A stretch of 64,000 nt of DNA from Batillaria attramentaria (GCA_018292915.2 JACVVK020000056.1:636001-700000); one strand, 5' to 3'; positions 1 to 36,830 are shown, counted from the stretch's first letter. Notes: generated by a model not told the origin, from the letters alone. Made by a program: numbers and translations.

Positions 1-3000
1 TCTGCTGCATCTCCTGTAGACCCTCCAGCACGTGGCGGTACGCCTCGAAATACGCCGTGGTCTCCGCCATAGTGAATACGTCACCCGCAGTCGAATCCAG
101 TACGTCCTCAATGCCGCTTTCAAATCGGATTTGGATGATGCCATTCTCGAGATCTTTGATGTCTCTGAGACAGATTGACAAACCGTGGCTGAGAAAGACT
201 GGGACAGGATCCTTTGCACATGATCACCGGGTAATTATGAGAAGAACAGCACTTTCTGCTGTGACTAGCATCACTCTCACAACCAAGGAGAAGAAGCAGG
301 ACACAAAAGGAAGAAAGGGGGAAAAAGAGGAAGAACCTAGCACTTCCTCTCGCTTGACCGGCCAATCATTTAATGTTCGCTTGTGCAAACCCTGTACATA
401 AGTATCGTAACAGCGCTATAATTTATTTTGCTCGTATATTTTGACCTGTGGGTTAAAGTTACACGTTCATGACAACACTGCAAACCTGACTGTGCCAAAC
501 CTATGACGAAGTAATGTTAATATAGCCACTACCGACAAGGGTGGGTGGGTCGGTATTTTTTTTTTTTTTTTTTTTGGGGGGGGGTTAACGTCCTTTTCCA
601 CCATATATGGGTGATATCAAAGACGGGGCAACGATGAAAAGGCCAGCACAAATATTTGGCCCCAGCCGGGATACGAACTCACGACCCGAGCATTAGAAGT
701 CCAACGCTCTACCATTCGGCCACCCCGGCTCCCCACTACCGACAAGAAAAGGATAGAAACATTACAATTATTTGTAGAACACAAGCGCCTTTACCTGTTG
801 GTGACAATAGCAAAGCTGATGTTTTCAAAATCGTCCACGCTGAGACAGACGAGTGAGCCGTACAGTAGACGTTTTGATGACTGCCATCTGACGTGCTTCA
901 TGTGACTGATGTCAAACTGCACGCGGTGTTCCAGGGCCTCTTTACACGCCAGGCCGATCACTTGTACTCTGTGGTACAGCCTGCAGGAAGAAATTGTTGT
1001 CTTCATTATGTGGTCGTCAGTACAGACGCGTTAACTCTTTCCGAACGAACGGCCGCATATGTGGCCCTACAGCGCACATCGGTTTCAGACGAACAGCCGC
1101 ATATGCGGATCGTGATTTTTTTTTTTTTTTTTTTTTGGGGGGGGGGGGGGTACAACATGACCAATAAGAAATATATTTACGTTTGAAAGTTGAAATTTCA
1201 GCGATAGCTGCATAAATATGTTAGTAGACTACCCTGAATAGTTCAAGTCTGTATCTTGTTTTGTTATTTTTATGTTGTTGTTTTTCCCACAAATCGGCCT
1301 GTCTACAGGGGATGGCTGAGAAAAAATCTGTTCGTCTTGAATGAGTTAAAGCGATTGTACCATTTATCTGTCTAAGCACTGCTAGCTCCACCTGAAGCCC
1401 TCATGACGTGAACTGCCAGAGAAACATATATGAAAACAAGCGGTATTTGGCACAATCGTGAAATTTCTCCATTTCTACTTTTCAGTTTTACGACATGAAG
1501 GAAACATGATCCGCCTGAAAATGCAGGCTACCTTTCCGTACTTAGAATGCATACATTATACACACGGACCACCTTCGCTGTACTATGCAGTAAGACACAA
1601 AAATTCAGACCAACCGTAAATCAGAGTTCTTCTTGACTTGTTCTCCCTTCTCCCTCATCCTTCTGTACTCCCTGATTCCCTCACGTAAAGGACGGATGTA
1701 GTCCTCCCTCAGCAGACGGAACTGGACGTCCAGGTAGTGGTGCACATCTTTGAAGGCTCCTTCCGCTTTGTTGGATCTGTAAGGAAGGCAGCAAGTGACT
1801 AGCACCATTGCTCTTATACTGGCGTAAGCGTCACTTCACTGTACATCACCTGGCATACGACAAGTAACAACTCATTATCCAGTCAGATCTGTTCCTAGGA
1901 GATACACCACAGTGTGGGAAGGTCACAATTCTTGCAGTAGAAGCCACACGTAACAGTGGAAAATTAATGTGAAGCAGATATTAATGTAATGTAATTAATT
2001 TCCAAAGAACAGATCAGTTTTGTACATTGTAGATAGTTGCGAAATTGAATTGCTATGAAATTTTTAATTCATAGATTCATACAAAAAGGAATTGTCCAGG
2101 TCTTCTAACACTTTATCAAGTGTCATCTGGAGACAACTGAAAACACGTGGCTGCATACAGACTATTTGTAACGCCTTCAGCGATCAAACACACGCTTGGG
2201 TACCACCAGGAAGAAATCGGTACGACCTTAAAGTCATCCTACCTGAGGAAAGGCTTCTCACTCCAGTCCATGTCACGACCTTCAGGAAAGATGGGCAGCG
2301 TGTTGAAGTCTTCTGGGGGGATTTCATCATCTTCATTAGGTCCGCGTTTACGTCTTGCCCCTCTCTCCTGCCGCTGGCTGACGTCATGCATCATGGTCAT
2401 GGCTCTGTCACAATCCTCCTTCAGGTCCTGAAGATCCTTCTCAAGACTCGGTCTGTGCTGCCTCAGGAACGATATAATGTGCTGTTGGCAGTTCAAAAAG
2501 GAAAGCAAGAGTGACCCTTTCGAGGCGTATGATGGCAGCTTCCTGCAGACATGGGTCAGAAGGAGGTGCATTCTTTGGATAGTTTCAGCAGTTTCCTTGA
2601 CCTTGCTGTCGAACAAGAAATCCAGGTCCATGTTACTCCTGAGGTGAGTGATAAGGTTAATGAGGTGTGTGTCCAGAAAGTGAGACGTGCAGATGGTAAC
2701 AAGGATGTTTTGGACGCTTTCACGGTGTAGGTCACTGGACACGACTTTCTCCAGGATCTTCAGTAATTTGGTCGCATCCTTCGGGTCCATAAAGACGTCG
2801 TCAACAAACTCTTTGAACTCTGTGATGCTGCTGGTAAGCCTCAACGTCAGCTCGTCTGCGTTATCGTAGTCGACGTAATTCTGGATGCGGAATGTTCTTG
2901 GACGTCCACGTCCGCCCCTTCCACCGCTGTAACCTCCGTCTCCTCTCCCTCTTCCCTCTCCTCTTCCAGGTCCGCTGCTACGCCCCCTGTCATACCCCCT

Positions 3001-3803
3001 CCCTCTGTCCCCGCCCCCTCGGTCTCCTCTCCCTCCTCCCCTGTAACCTCCCCGTCCTCTTGAAAAACTGTCATCGAATCCTGAGGATGGTCGTCTGTCC
3101 CAGGGTCTGCCTCCTCTACCCCTGAAAAAAAAGCGAAAGGACTATTGGCATTTAATCATCCACCACTATAAACTGCTATCACAGGGAAAGATGCACTTCC
3201 GCATGCAACCATAATTACTTAATAAATGATCACTTGTTACATGAAAAATCAAATCGAACAACGAAACATATGACAGAGCCAAACTCTGTGCAGACTTTTT
3301 GTGGTCTTTTTTTTTTTTTTTTTAAAGCACCAGGCGCATATCCCACTGAACAAATGTATTTCGTATGAAGTGTCTTCAAACCTGAAACATGCTGTAATTA
3401 TTATCTTTTGCTTGTGTTTGTGCGGGGCAGATTTTCGTTTGAAGTGAACACGAGATCGAACACGTAGAGAGAAACAGAGTGCACAGGATCGATGTCCTAA
3501 ATTTGAAGTTTCGAGGCCACAAAAACAACTTGAAGAAAAAGATTTTTCTTACAGGAGGATGAAGTGGGTACATCAGCATCCCTTGTGGCATATCGACTAA
3601 ATAATTGTACTAATTAACGTGTAGACCACCTCAACATGCGTCCGCCACTTCACCCCTACCAAACCACCACAGACTCCCTCCCTCCCACCTATGTGGTGGA
3701 AAAGGACGTTAAACCCCCAAACACCCACCCACCCCTCCCTCCCACGGCCACTCCACTTCGCTAGCTTTGAACAAACTGACGTGCAAATAAGCACACATAC
3801 ACG

Positions 3804-3880
<77 letters not shown>

Positions 3881-4314
3881 AACTAAATGAAAAGGATTAC
3901 TGTTTTCTCTCATTCACATAATTTATTTTAGATTGTTTCCTCTATAATGTTTCGCGGCAGTGCAAACAGTAGTTCTTTTCATCCTTCTTTCTCTTCCCGT
4001 CCCCACCACCTCTTTAAGGGGAATGCGGATGGAATGGGGTTCATGCCAGCACCCTTTTCAGATAATACTACACACTATCAGCATAGTCTGATTGTACTAA
4101 CCTGTTGATGTTTTCAGCCGACGCAAATCTTCTCAGGTTGCCATCGTCACCGTAACCGCCTCCTCCCCTGCCCCTTCCGCCCCGTCGAGGTCCGAACCCT
4201 TGCCCTCGCGGTCTGGGGCCTCGCCCGCCCCTCCCTCCCCTCCCTTGTGAGGAACCTCCGCGACCTGCTGCGTCCTCGTCGTCAAACACGTGACAAAGTT
4301 CTTCGGAGTCATAC
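1..4314 (-). CDS. ZNFX1-like RNA helicase, 5' half, runs off left edge
   Basis: Five minus-strand exons read in one frame: 4102-4314, 2243-3121, 1615-1776, 795-980 and 1-164 (the last cut by the window edge), all with GT-AG borders. The first two encode a Gly/Arg-rich (RGG) segment, then the helical module typical of the ZNFX1 N-terminus (from 2844 down to 2243, with motif SFLRQHRPSLEKDLQDL). The later exons match the linker before the helicase core. Exons of 162 and 186 nt are the same size as in the plus-strand copy at 8768-31863. Length differences in the RGG exons (213 against 201, 879 against 855 nt) are multiples of three, so both copies look coding. The 5' initiator exon was not found; by analogy it lies above 4314. 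The helicase core would lie left of the window. Family identity is firm; whether this copy is complete cannot be known here. Confidence 0.85.
540..732 (-). mobile_element. tRNA-derived SINE, family A, full length with TSD
   Basis: The reverse complement starts GGGGAGCCGGGGTGGCCGAA (box A) with box B GAGTTCGTATCCC. It continues through the family-specific body to a GT-rich tail, here with long T and G runs. A 14-bp target duplication (CCACTACCGACAAG) flanks it at 526-539 and 733-746. The equivalent intron of the plus-strand copy (near 18893) has the unoccupied site. Confidence 0.9.
1031..1349. mobile_element. piggyBac-like MITE with TTAA target site
   Basis: TTAA flanks both ends. The terminal inverted repeats begin CTCTTTCCGAACGAACG and end CGTCTTGAATGAG. 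Internal repeats of GCCGCATATG occur, plus a T16/G14 homopolymer pair. It lies in the minus-strand gene's intron. The plus copy's intron is about 410 nt shorter and has the near-empty site (CGCTTTCACGC near 18630). Confidence 0.7.
3690..3760 (+). mobile_element. SINE family A, 3' end only
   Basis: Contains the family tail TGGTGGAAAAGGACGTTAAA and CCACCC repeats, without the tRNA head. It sits beside a (CA)n run in an intron of the minus-strand gene. Confidence 0.6.
3809..3877. repeat. (CA)n microsatellite
   Basis: Pure CA run in the intron between the first two exons found in the minus-strand gene. Confidence 0.9.
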
Positions 4315-4670
4315 CTAAGGAGATAAGGAAAAGCCGGTAATGATAATAATAACCTTCCGAACTACTGACCAATGGGAAGAACTGTTTCACAACTTCTGAG
4401 CCTTGACTGGTCAATATGATGTTCTGGGCGATGCTTAGGATCGTCCGTCCACAACTGTTAATAAGAACGCAGCTGGTGTTTTATAAGCTGCATGAGGAGC
4501 GTGCAGTGTCATGACAGTGATCTTTCAGTGACTGACGTTACTTGACAGTTTATGCTACAACCCTTCAACCCGAAACTGAATACCACCTCAGTCAAACTTG
4601 AGGTGGCCTGCGTGAGAGCACGGGATTTTTCGGGCTGAACTGTAGACTGGTCAGGGAAAAACTGCAAAAC

Positions 4671-4721
<51 letters not shown>

Positions 4722-4820
4722 AAAATATCATTGAGCTCTACAGCATCAAACACAGCAAACAGATTATGATAAGTTGGGTTTTGTGTGAATGAGTTAGTGA
4801 GTTAACCAGACAGTCAGCCT

Positions 4821-4855
<35 letters not shown>

Positions 4856-5384
4856 ACGTTTGGATGATGTGGCATAAGTCAAGCGATACTGCTGGTGCTG
4901 GCCGTGAACAATACACGTTGTGGAAATGATTTGATAATCAGCTCTTGATAACCGGCTCTACCGGCCCTCCCGGCTTAATCATGGTCTAGCTGAATTAACT
5001 TATCTTATGCTGATAAAGCCTGAGCACTACCAGGTTAGGAGTTGCACAAACGAATACTGCTCAACCCGCAAATTGACGTCCGTGTACACAATGCTCCTGC
5101 CGGGGAAGCATATGCCTTAAATCCAGGGCAAAAAGTAATGGATACAACACTATCAGCTCGGCTTTCACTGAGGCTGCGTCGGTATAGTTCGCCCCCTTGT
5201 GTCATTTGCACCTGCTGTAAATGCACTGCGACCGTCTGAACAACATAGCGATTGCACCATTACCACCAGGTAACCCCAACCCTAAACCTAAACCGATCTA
5301 AGCAGGCGAACTCAACTAATAAATGAGCGTGACTGTGTTGATATAGTTCGCCCAATACGGCCCAAGGGTGCGAACTATACTGAG

Positions 5385-5559
5385 GGTGAGTGGGTGTTTG
5401 GGGGTTTAACGTCCTTTTCCACCACATACGGGTGATATCAAAGACGGGCCAATGATGACAAAACCAGCACAAGTATTTGGCCCCAGCCGGGATACGACTG
5501 AACTCACGGCCCGAGCATTAGAAATCCAACGCTCTACCATTCGGCCACCCCGGCTCCCC
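5385..5559 (-). mobile_element. tRNA-derived SINE, family A, with TSD
   Basis: Same family as 540-732. It is flanked by the 14-bp direct repeat CGAACTATACTGAG at 5371-5384 and 5561-5574. It lies in the spacer between the inverted gene copies. Confidence 0.88.
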
Positions 5560-7209
5560 GCGAACTATACTGAGCCGGCCTCACCGACTCAGTGAGCAGC
5601 TAGATATAGCATGAAATCTCCAAGTCGTTAAGCTGTCACAGTGAAACGGACTCCGAGTGAAGCGTTTGTACCGACTGCCACACTGACACAAAGATAGCAC
5701 ACAGATTAGAAAATGAGACACGTTCTGTGAAACACAAAGAGAAACCGAAAGTAGAAGAATCCGGGAGGCGGTTTACAGTGCTGGGTATTTTAGGCTGGTC
5801 CGCCGTTAAAGCAACATAATTACACTGGGACGTTGAAATACTGATGTATAGACTGATGGAATAATACCGATTTACGCCGTGAACCGGCAACGGTAAACTT
5901 CGATTACAAACACTGGATTCTGTACTGTCATGGTATACAGTGTCAAGCAAACTTAGTGTTGGTCGAGTCTAATGCACATGCAGCTATATAACTCAGTACA
6001 GGGAAGAACTGTCAGACAACCGTCAGGAATAATAAAGACCATGCAAGCACAATAATCAACTGTCACTATACAAATATTACGATTTGGATAGGAAAATAAC
6101 AGCACAGTAACGGATTACTGAGCTGACTTCCCGTCAGGCGCCATATAATCAGTCAATCACAGGGCCGCAGGGCAGTCGGTTCAGCGCTGACAGGCTGACA
6201 CTAACCGCTCAGTGCGGCCTAAACCGGAGTCCGGTCACTGAGTCGAGAACTGAACTGATCTAGACCCTGTTTGTCACTGCAGTCGTTTGTACTGACTTTG
6301 TCTGACAAAATCTTTACAGCATTTCATAACACATTTTCGAACACGACAAAAAATTACACCGCAAGGAATGCATACATGTAATCATGGCCTACGACATGAA
6401 TGCTTGTACACTGACACGGAACACACGCCAGTCAGCTTACACTGACCGCACGGCTGGTACTGAGTGAAATATACTGTAAATCCAAACCTTACATCGTTTC
6501 GTCGTCGCTGGATCAGTCCATGCCACAGAAAACACACAACAAACCAGCCTGAGCACAAAATGGCTGGCTCTGTACGAACAGCCAGACACCTGTGTTACCG
6601 CGAAGGCTAGGCCTAGTATCAGGAAGCTGGAGCGTTTTCTTTATCACGTCTGCTAATTCGGGCATTCCCGATGACGCGAATTCGTAGGACACACAACAAA
6701 AAGAATCAAAACACAAACTGAAGCCACACAAAAGACAGTATCTGTGGATGAATCTAGTTCAGTGTGTGTTATCTTTTAACGACAACACATCATGTAAAAG
6801 AAAAATACCATTGTATTATTGATTCGGCTAGTGTGAATGTAATGAAAACACACCAGATACCGCCTGACTTCTACTTTCGGTTTATGTGTGTCAGCCTGTG
6901 CAGGCTAATTTTGCACCAGGGTTTTTTCAGTAACGTGGCAACTATGAGTCGATCACTTGGTGTCACACGGGCAGGCTAACACTGAATAAAAGTGTTATTG
7001 TATGCTGACAGATAAAAAGCATTGGGCTCTGTGTGGATATACCGGTTTGAAAGAAATTGGTACTAGTAATGGTCAATAATAATAATAATAATAATATAAC
7101 ACTGTAACCTATTAATAGATAATAATTCTAAACTTAAACATAAAATGAAATAACAAGTGATAAGGAAGAAATATATGTAAAAATATACACATCCATGCAT
7201 AGTAAAAGG

Positions 7210-7520
7210 TCTGAGGGCCGAGGCCGACACATCGACACGCACATACCAAGGGACCTATGATGCAAGCAGTTAACAGTGTTCAGCAAAGAAAACAGATGGG
7301 TTTTATGATTTTCCTTGACTCGCGGAGAGAATGAGGAAAGGAATTCCAGGCGGCTAAAGGACCAGCGACAGTATGAGAATGCCGGAGTGCCGACGATGGA
7401 AAGTCTAGTGCGGTAAATTCTGAAGGCAAGAGTGTCGGCTGAAAACTCAGTGGAGGGAGCGTGATTGGGGTCACCGACTTGAGTGACTGACTGCCGGATT
7501 TAAGGGAAAACTCAGCCACG
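7210..7520. mobile_element. Possible degraded retroelement tail
   Basis: The plus strand contains GGAAAGGAATTCCAGGCGG and nearby purine-rich blocks like those in common invertebrate LINE/SINE tails. The minus strand has an open frame (HSHTVAGPLAAWNSFPHSL) recalling the AAWN-LP block of LINE ORF2. Both readings are weak. Confidence 0.3.
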
Positions 7521-7727
7521 GTCTCAGCCCCCAGTGTCCAGACAACTCAGTGAAATTAGTTTTTGGTAGAAGGCATATATCAAAATAAACATGTTCGGGA
7601 AGAAAGCAACACGCAAACACCCAGCACTGCAGTATCACCAACAATACCAGTGATAGTTAGCTAGCCATGAGCTTTGCATGAGTTCTGTGCCTCAGTAAAT
7701 GTTCGATGAAGATATCGCCAGTCAGTC

Positions 7728-8248
<521 letters not shown>

Positions 8249-8767
8249 ATTTTAAGCTGAAAAAGTACTATTATATTAATTCATTTTATGGATGTAGGTT
8301 TTGTAGCTCGGATTGTTTGAGATTATAGCCACGAAAATCAGTGCGTGTTTAAACTGAAAAGTAACTCACGGAACCGCTCAACTGAACACACCGCAGAGTG
8401 CTGACGCGGTAGGTGCAAAACGAAAGTACATTACAGTGTGCGTTTTCATTACGTCTCTATTGAGGAAGTTTGCAATTAATATGTGATATGCCCTTTGTCA
8501 TCCACTGCACTGATTTGATAAGACAGAAGCTTGACAGTAACATGGATGACGTCATAGGTGACTAGAATTCCCAATACCCTAGGCTGCACTGGCTTGCGTG
8601 TATTGAAAGCGCGACAGCTTCAGCGTAGCCTCTTCTCATTGGTGTGCTAAGAAAACCAAATGCAGCCATTTTGAATACCGTGCGCGGACGAAGCTTCACG
8701 ACGATAACAAGTGTAGCGTTTTAATGTTATCTATCAAAACTCACACACCCGCAAACAGCCGAGAAGA

Positions 8768-31863
<23,096 letters not shown>

Positions 31864-32274
31864 AAGCTTTATTTTGCTGTGGTTATATTTGAATGACTTT
31901 GCTGTAAGGTGAATTGACCACGTTAAATTTTACGTACGCTTCAAGTGCACAGGGTCGCTTCGGCGTACGCTAGACGTATCCGAGGAGATGTTCGTGTGTT
32001 ATAATATTTTTAGTAGATGTAGCGTGTAAGATTTTCCGACACGTGACAGTGTTCGTCCTGGCGCTATAATACATGTACGTCGACCATATTTTGTCAGACA
32101 TATTCTTCTTTGAAAACCTCACTTTTCAGTTTATGAAGTTCACTCTAGCGGAAGGTTCGTCTGTGTTCACAGAAGGTGAACATAGTAACATCGCGATCTA
32201 ACCTTGACAGTTATGGCAGTTTGGAAAAAGGTGACACTGCTCAAATCCGTGGTGGATGGAGTCTGTGATATTGA

Positions 32275-32450
32275 GGGTGGGTGGGTGGGGGTTTGGGGGT
32301 TTAAGGTCCTTTTCCAACACATGCCGGTGATATCAAAGACGGGGCAACGATGAAAAAGCCAGCACAGATTTTTGACCCCAACCCTGATACGAACTCACAA
32401 CCCGAGCATTAGAAGTCCATCGCTCTACCATTCGGCCACCCCGGCTCCCC
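32275..32450 (-). mobile_element. SINE family A with TSD
   Basis: Full-length copy with an 11-bp duplication TGTGATATTGA at 32264-32274 and 32451-32461. It lies downstream of the plus-strand ZNFX1-like gene. Confidence 0.85.
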
Positions 32451-32987
32451 TGTGATATTGAATGTGATTAATAATGTATATATTTTTGTATGAGCGAGAA
32501 CTTTTATAGCTATGCTAAATGATACATATCATTAATACTGGGAAGAATTTTATGTGATATATAATTAATAGAAATATTCATTTTTATTGTAGTGTGTAGT
32601 GTGCATTATTTTATGCGTTTCTCGTGTCCACCACATCTTATTGTCCCGTTTGGAATGATAGAGTTTGATTTGATTGTAAACCATGAGGCCTTTGCGCATA
32701 TTGTATATCTTTTACAATGAAAGCACCAAGCATCATTTATCGACCTGTTTAATGTACAAATGTCATGTTACGTCTTTCAGTCACAACTGACAATATTAGG
32801 TATGAGATTTTAATAAGAGGAGCTATTTTACTAGAAGTTGTGTTCTCTGTAGCTAGATTTTTGGAACGTTTGTATACAATCTGTGCCTCAATGTTTTCAT
32901 GACCAGCTGTAGACAGAGGCTTTGTGCTGATTCACCATGTGCTGATATATATGTGTATACATTGCGACGGTGAAGATCACAAAAGTT

Positions 32988-33018
<31 letters not shown>

Positions 33019-33021
33019 GGA

Positions 33022-33174
33022 CCACAGATTCAAACAGGGGATTCTGTCTCTGCGCAGTCAACATATCCCGAACAAATGTCTACTTGTACATAGTACCATC
33101 CACGGCAATGCCCCGACACATCTTACATCACTCATTAAACAACCGAAACATGCCATTAGAGGAGCGAGAAACGG

Positions 33175-33175
<1 letters not shown>
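33022..33175 (+). mobile_element. Decayed LINE ORF2 fragment
   Basis: The encoded LVHSTIHGNAPTHLTSLIK resembles the (Y/F)K-LHG-AP-YL-(D/S)LL block just before the C-terminus of CR1/L2-type ORF2. The fragment sits between a (CT)n run and a (GT)n run, with no intact ends. Confidence 0.4.
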
Positions 33176-33215
<40 letters not shown>

Positions 33216-33239
33216 TGTGTGTGTGAGAGAGAGAGGTGT

Positions 33240-33404
33240 GTGTGTGTGTTTGGGAGTCCTTTTCCACGACATAAGGGTGATGTCAAAGACGGGGCAACGA
33301 GAAAAAAGGCCAGCACAAATATTTGGCCCCAGCCGGCGGGATTCGAACTCACGACCCGAGCACTGAGAGTCCAACGCTCTACCATTCGGCCACCCCGGCT
33401 CCCC
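33240..33404 (-). mobile_element. SINE family A inside a microsatellite
   Basis: Full head and body; the tail is merged with (GT)n. (GAGA)n lies on both sides, so insertion into a GA-rich microsatellite is likely. Confidence 0.8.
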
Positions 33405-33456
33405 AGAGAGAGAGAGAGAGAGAGATTTTGCTAGTAATGTTCCTTTATGCTCGCCA

Positions 33457-33462
<6 letters not shown>

Positions 33463-33535
<73 letters not shown>
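33463..33535. repeat. (CT)n(TA)n microsatellite
   Basis: CT run followed by a TA run, next to the SINE at 33240-33404. Confidence 0.9.
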
Positions 33536-33536
<1 letters not shown>

Positions 33537-34095
33537 TGAAAAAAAACACGGATGAACATGCACGCAAAAATTCATAATGTAAAAGTGAGTTGTTTCTCTT
33601 CAAATAAATCACTCTGTTCCCGATTTTTTGAATTGTCATTTTAAACTTTATATTTTAGAAGACTGTCTTCTGTATAGTTCTAATTATTTTGCACAAGCTG
33701 CTAAACAGTCCTGAACGTGTCACTCAGGAATCCGGTATTTATTGCGACATTGTTGAGAGTTTTCAGTGTCATGTGATAACACTTCTGACTTGATAACAGT
33801 GCTTATACAGAACTGTGTCATGTAGACATAGTTATTTCACCTTTGTCCATTCTCTATCAAACGCGTGTTATGTTGAAACATTTATTATTTGTTTTTGAGG
33901 CTGATAATGATCACAGGACAATTTCCCAGTTGTCATGTGACTGGGTAATAAAAAAGACATAATTCGTCTTCTGACGTGGTTCTGTTTGACTCAGTAGATG
34001 TGTTTTGTGCAGAACTGCAAACAACTAAATTAAATGTTATCAGTGACACGTTATGATCTACTTATTGTGGGTGTTTTGTTTTGTTTTGTTTTGTT

Positions 34096-34295
34096 TTGCG
34101 GCGGTCAGTGGTCAAGTGGTTAAGAGGCTTTGTTACCGTAGCAATGCGAGAGGTCAGATTCCAGTCCCACTCGGGGCAAAGAATTTTTCCTTATGGTACG
34201 TGACACCGTTCATTCGGGCCGACCGTCGGGTCTTCTCTCCGGGTACTCCGGCTTCCTTCCCCACTGCCCACAAAATCTGACAATAAATGCAATTC
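34096..34295 (+). mobile_element. tRNA-derived SINE, family C
   Basis: The head has TGGTCAAGTGGTTAAGAGGC (box A-like) and GATTCCAGTCCC (box B-like). The body has a TCTCTCCGGGTACTCCGGCT block and the tail AATAAATGC. The ends are not exact. Confidence 0.6.
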
Positions 34296-34887
34296 TAAAT
34301 TCGGAAACTTAAATTGCTGAGCTGACCCTTTGCACCACGTGATTGTGATGTCTTCATGTCCAGTGTAAGTTGATAGAATGTGTGTGGTTCGCGTGAGCGT
34401 GCTTGTTTGGTTCAGCTCGCGGCGCTTACAGTTAAAGAAATTGGGTAAAGCGCATACAAAATGCTCAGTTATTATTATCGTTATTATTTACTACTTCGTG
34501 TTTTGTTTTTTGTTTTGTTTTTGGGTTTTTTGTTTGTTTGTTTGTTTGTTTGTTTGGGGTTTTTTGTTTTTTTGTTTGTTTGTTCGTTTGTTTTTTGGGG
34601 GGGGCGCTACCTCATTATCGTTTTCGCTAACGAAGTCCGCGGAGCAGTGCCATCCACCTACCGGCCCGGTTTATAATTTCGAGTTGCTGGGGCAAAAAAG
34701 CGAAGGACGTAGAGCGGAAAAAGCTAGGTTATTTGAGGTACTGATCTGTTGGGACGGCATTTCACACAGCAAATCACATTCGCCTCATCCAACTATCCGA
34801 CGTGACCTGAAGAGGTCTGTTGCTTTAGCTAATTAGGTCGACGGCAGATGAGTCAGGTTCGTCTCCGACATAGCAACCCCACCCCAT

Positions 34888-34926
<39 letters not shown>

Positions 34927-35134
34927 TTTACACACAGCTTATCATATTTGCCACAGACTGAGTGGCGTGAGCACAATCCATGTGCAGATAGTAAAGGTCT
35001 GACTGCCCTCACATGAAACCGAAAGTACGCCGGACAAAACCAAAAGTAGACTGGTTATGGCTCACGGGAAAACCCAGTTGCGTTTTCGTTACGCTACTGG
35101 AGCAGAGTTCAGATAAGGACTAAATATAATTATG

Positions 35135-35600
35135 TGGCGCTGTTTGCACCAAGTTGTAGAAGCGAGCTTAAGGCTTACATTCCTATGTAAAAACTGAGCC
35201 TCAATTGAGGTGAAGGCTTAAGCAAGTATCATACACTTTACATGCCCGTGATTTGAGATGATTACTATATACCGTTCTTAGCATATAATACAATGTCAAG
35301 AAAAGATTCAAGAATCCGGGTGCCATAATAACTGTTCGCAAAAGACGGGGTGACAGTCAGTGACCAACACAATACTCTGAGTGCGTTTGGGAACACAAGT
35401 GGCACAAAAATAATAGTCGATCTCGTGATTATAAAGACCAACGTTTCCAATATTAACCTGGTCAGTCAGTCACAGTGTTTGTGCATTTAGCATATGCGAA
35501 ACTGTCCTTAAGTTTCCAGCTCAGTTTTTAAAGTCGATCTTAAGGCTTAAGCTCATTTTTAAAAACCCCTAAGGCCCCTTTGGTGCAAACGGAGCTCCAG
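35135..35600. mobile_element. Possible inverted-repeat element
   Basis: GCTGTTTGCACCAA at the left pairs with TTTGGTGCAAACGG at the right, and CTTAAGGCTTA / AACTGAGC blocks also recur inverted. The arms are diverged and there is no coding frame. Confidence 0.4.
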
Positions 35601-36109
35601 ATGACCATCCGCTGCTGTATACAGACACTTGCTGGCACGAACTGCTGTCCACGAACACTCGGTGTTCCTACGGGTTTGACAAACAGAACACCTTTCGTGC
35701 GTAATATGAATATGTAGATATATACATAAATCCCGATGCCAGTTCAATGAAGCCTTGTAATATTTTGCCGGCTGAATGGTAATGAAAACGCAACAGTATC
35801 CACCTACACGGCTATTCCTGTCCCAGAGCCGTGTACAGTACTGCCATCTTGGATCAGTCGAGTTTGTGGTGAGAACTATGCTAAGGGTTCGAACGCTGAC
35901 AATTTTAGAGTTTGGGAGTAATTCCCGTACAACAACAAAGTGAAACTGAACGCAGTGTTCCTGGATTAAACTCATGGGGTGAGTTTGTCTTTATTTTGTC
36001 GCTGAGTCGACCCATCGTGCAGTCGGGTCCGGAAAACCGTCTCTTCTGGCCGGCTAGACTAGACTTACTAGCTCGCAGGTCAGTGTAACCACTGACCTGA
36101 TCTGAAAGT

Positions 36110-36830
36110 TATGAGTTTACGTGTGTTTAGCTCAGCACCTTGCTAACGTGTTGCTTATTCGAAATCTGTTCGTAACAGCAGAGTTTAACTCAATTTCTAC
36201 CGAGTAAGTTTGGGTTTGTCAGTGTACCAGTGGCCTCACTACCCCCCTCCCCCCCCCCCCAAAAAAAAAAAATATTATGTATGGAATTAAATTTGGCTTA
36301 GTCGGAGTGTTGCACTTTGATTATACTCGTGTTTGCTGCAATAAGAGTCGTCAAGGAACCGTTAGTCTTGCCTGATTTTCGCATAAAGGGCCAAAACCGA
36401 AAAAGAGTCAGAAACGTGGGATAGGCGGCCTACTCGTGCGCGGTACCAAATGTGTTAAAAAGAATGAGCAAATAGCAAAATGATAAAATTACGAAGATTG
36501 AGTTTTCATGAGTTTCGCTCAGCACTTGCTAACGTGTTGTTTATTCGAAACGTGTTTGTAGCAATAGAGTTTAACTCATTTCCTACTGAGTAAGTTCAGG
36601 GTTGTGAACCAGTGGCCCCACTTCAAAAAAAAAGAAGACATAATTGATTTTGGAATTTAATCTGGCTTAGTGGGAATGTTGCAATTTGATTACACTCGTG
36701 CTTGCTGTCAAGCAACCGTTATTCTGGCGTGCCTTTCGCACCATTACAGGGCCAAAACCGAAAAAGAGTCAAAAACGTGAGATACTCGTGCGTGGTACGA
36801 AATGTGTTAAAGATAATGAGCAATTAGCAC
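36110..36830. repeat. Two-copy direct repeat, about 360 bp each
   Basis: Blocks GTTTAACTCAATTTCTACCG, TTTGGCTTAGTCGGAGTGTT and GCCAAAACCGAAAAAGAGTC in the first half recur with changes in the second half (from about 36500). It lies in the gene-free stretch between the two main plus-strand genes. Confidence 0.65.

Noticed and set aside
2847..3125. Glu/Gly-rich and Leu/Pro-rich frames over the RGG exon of the minus-strand gene
   Set aside because: They are off-frame readings of the GGA-rich RGG coding sequence.
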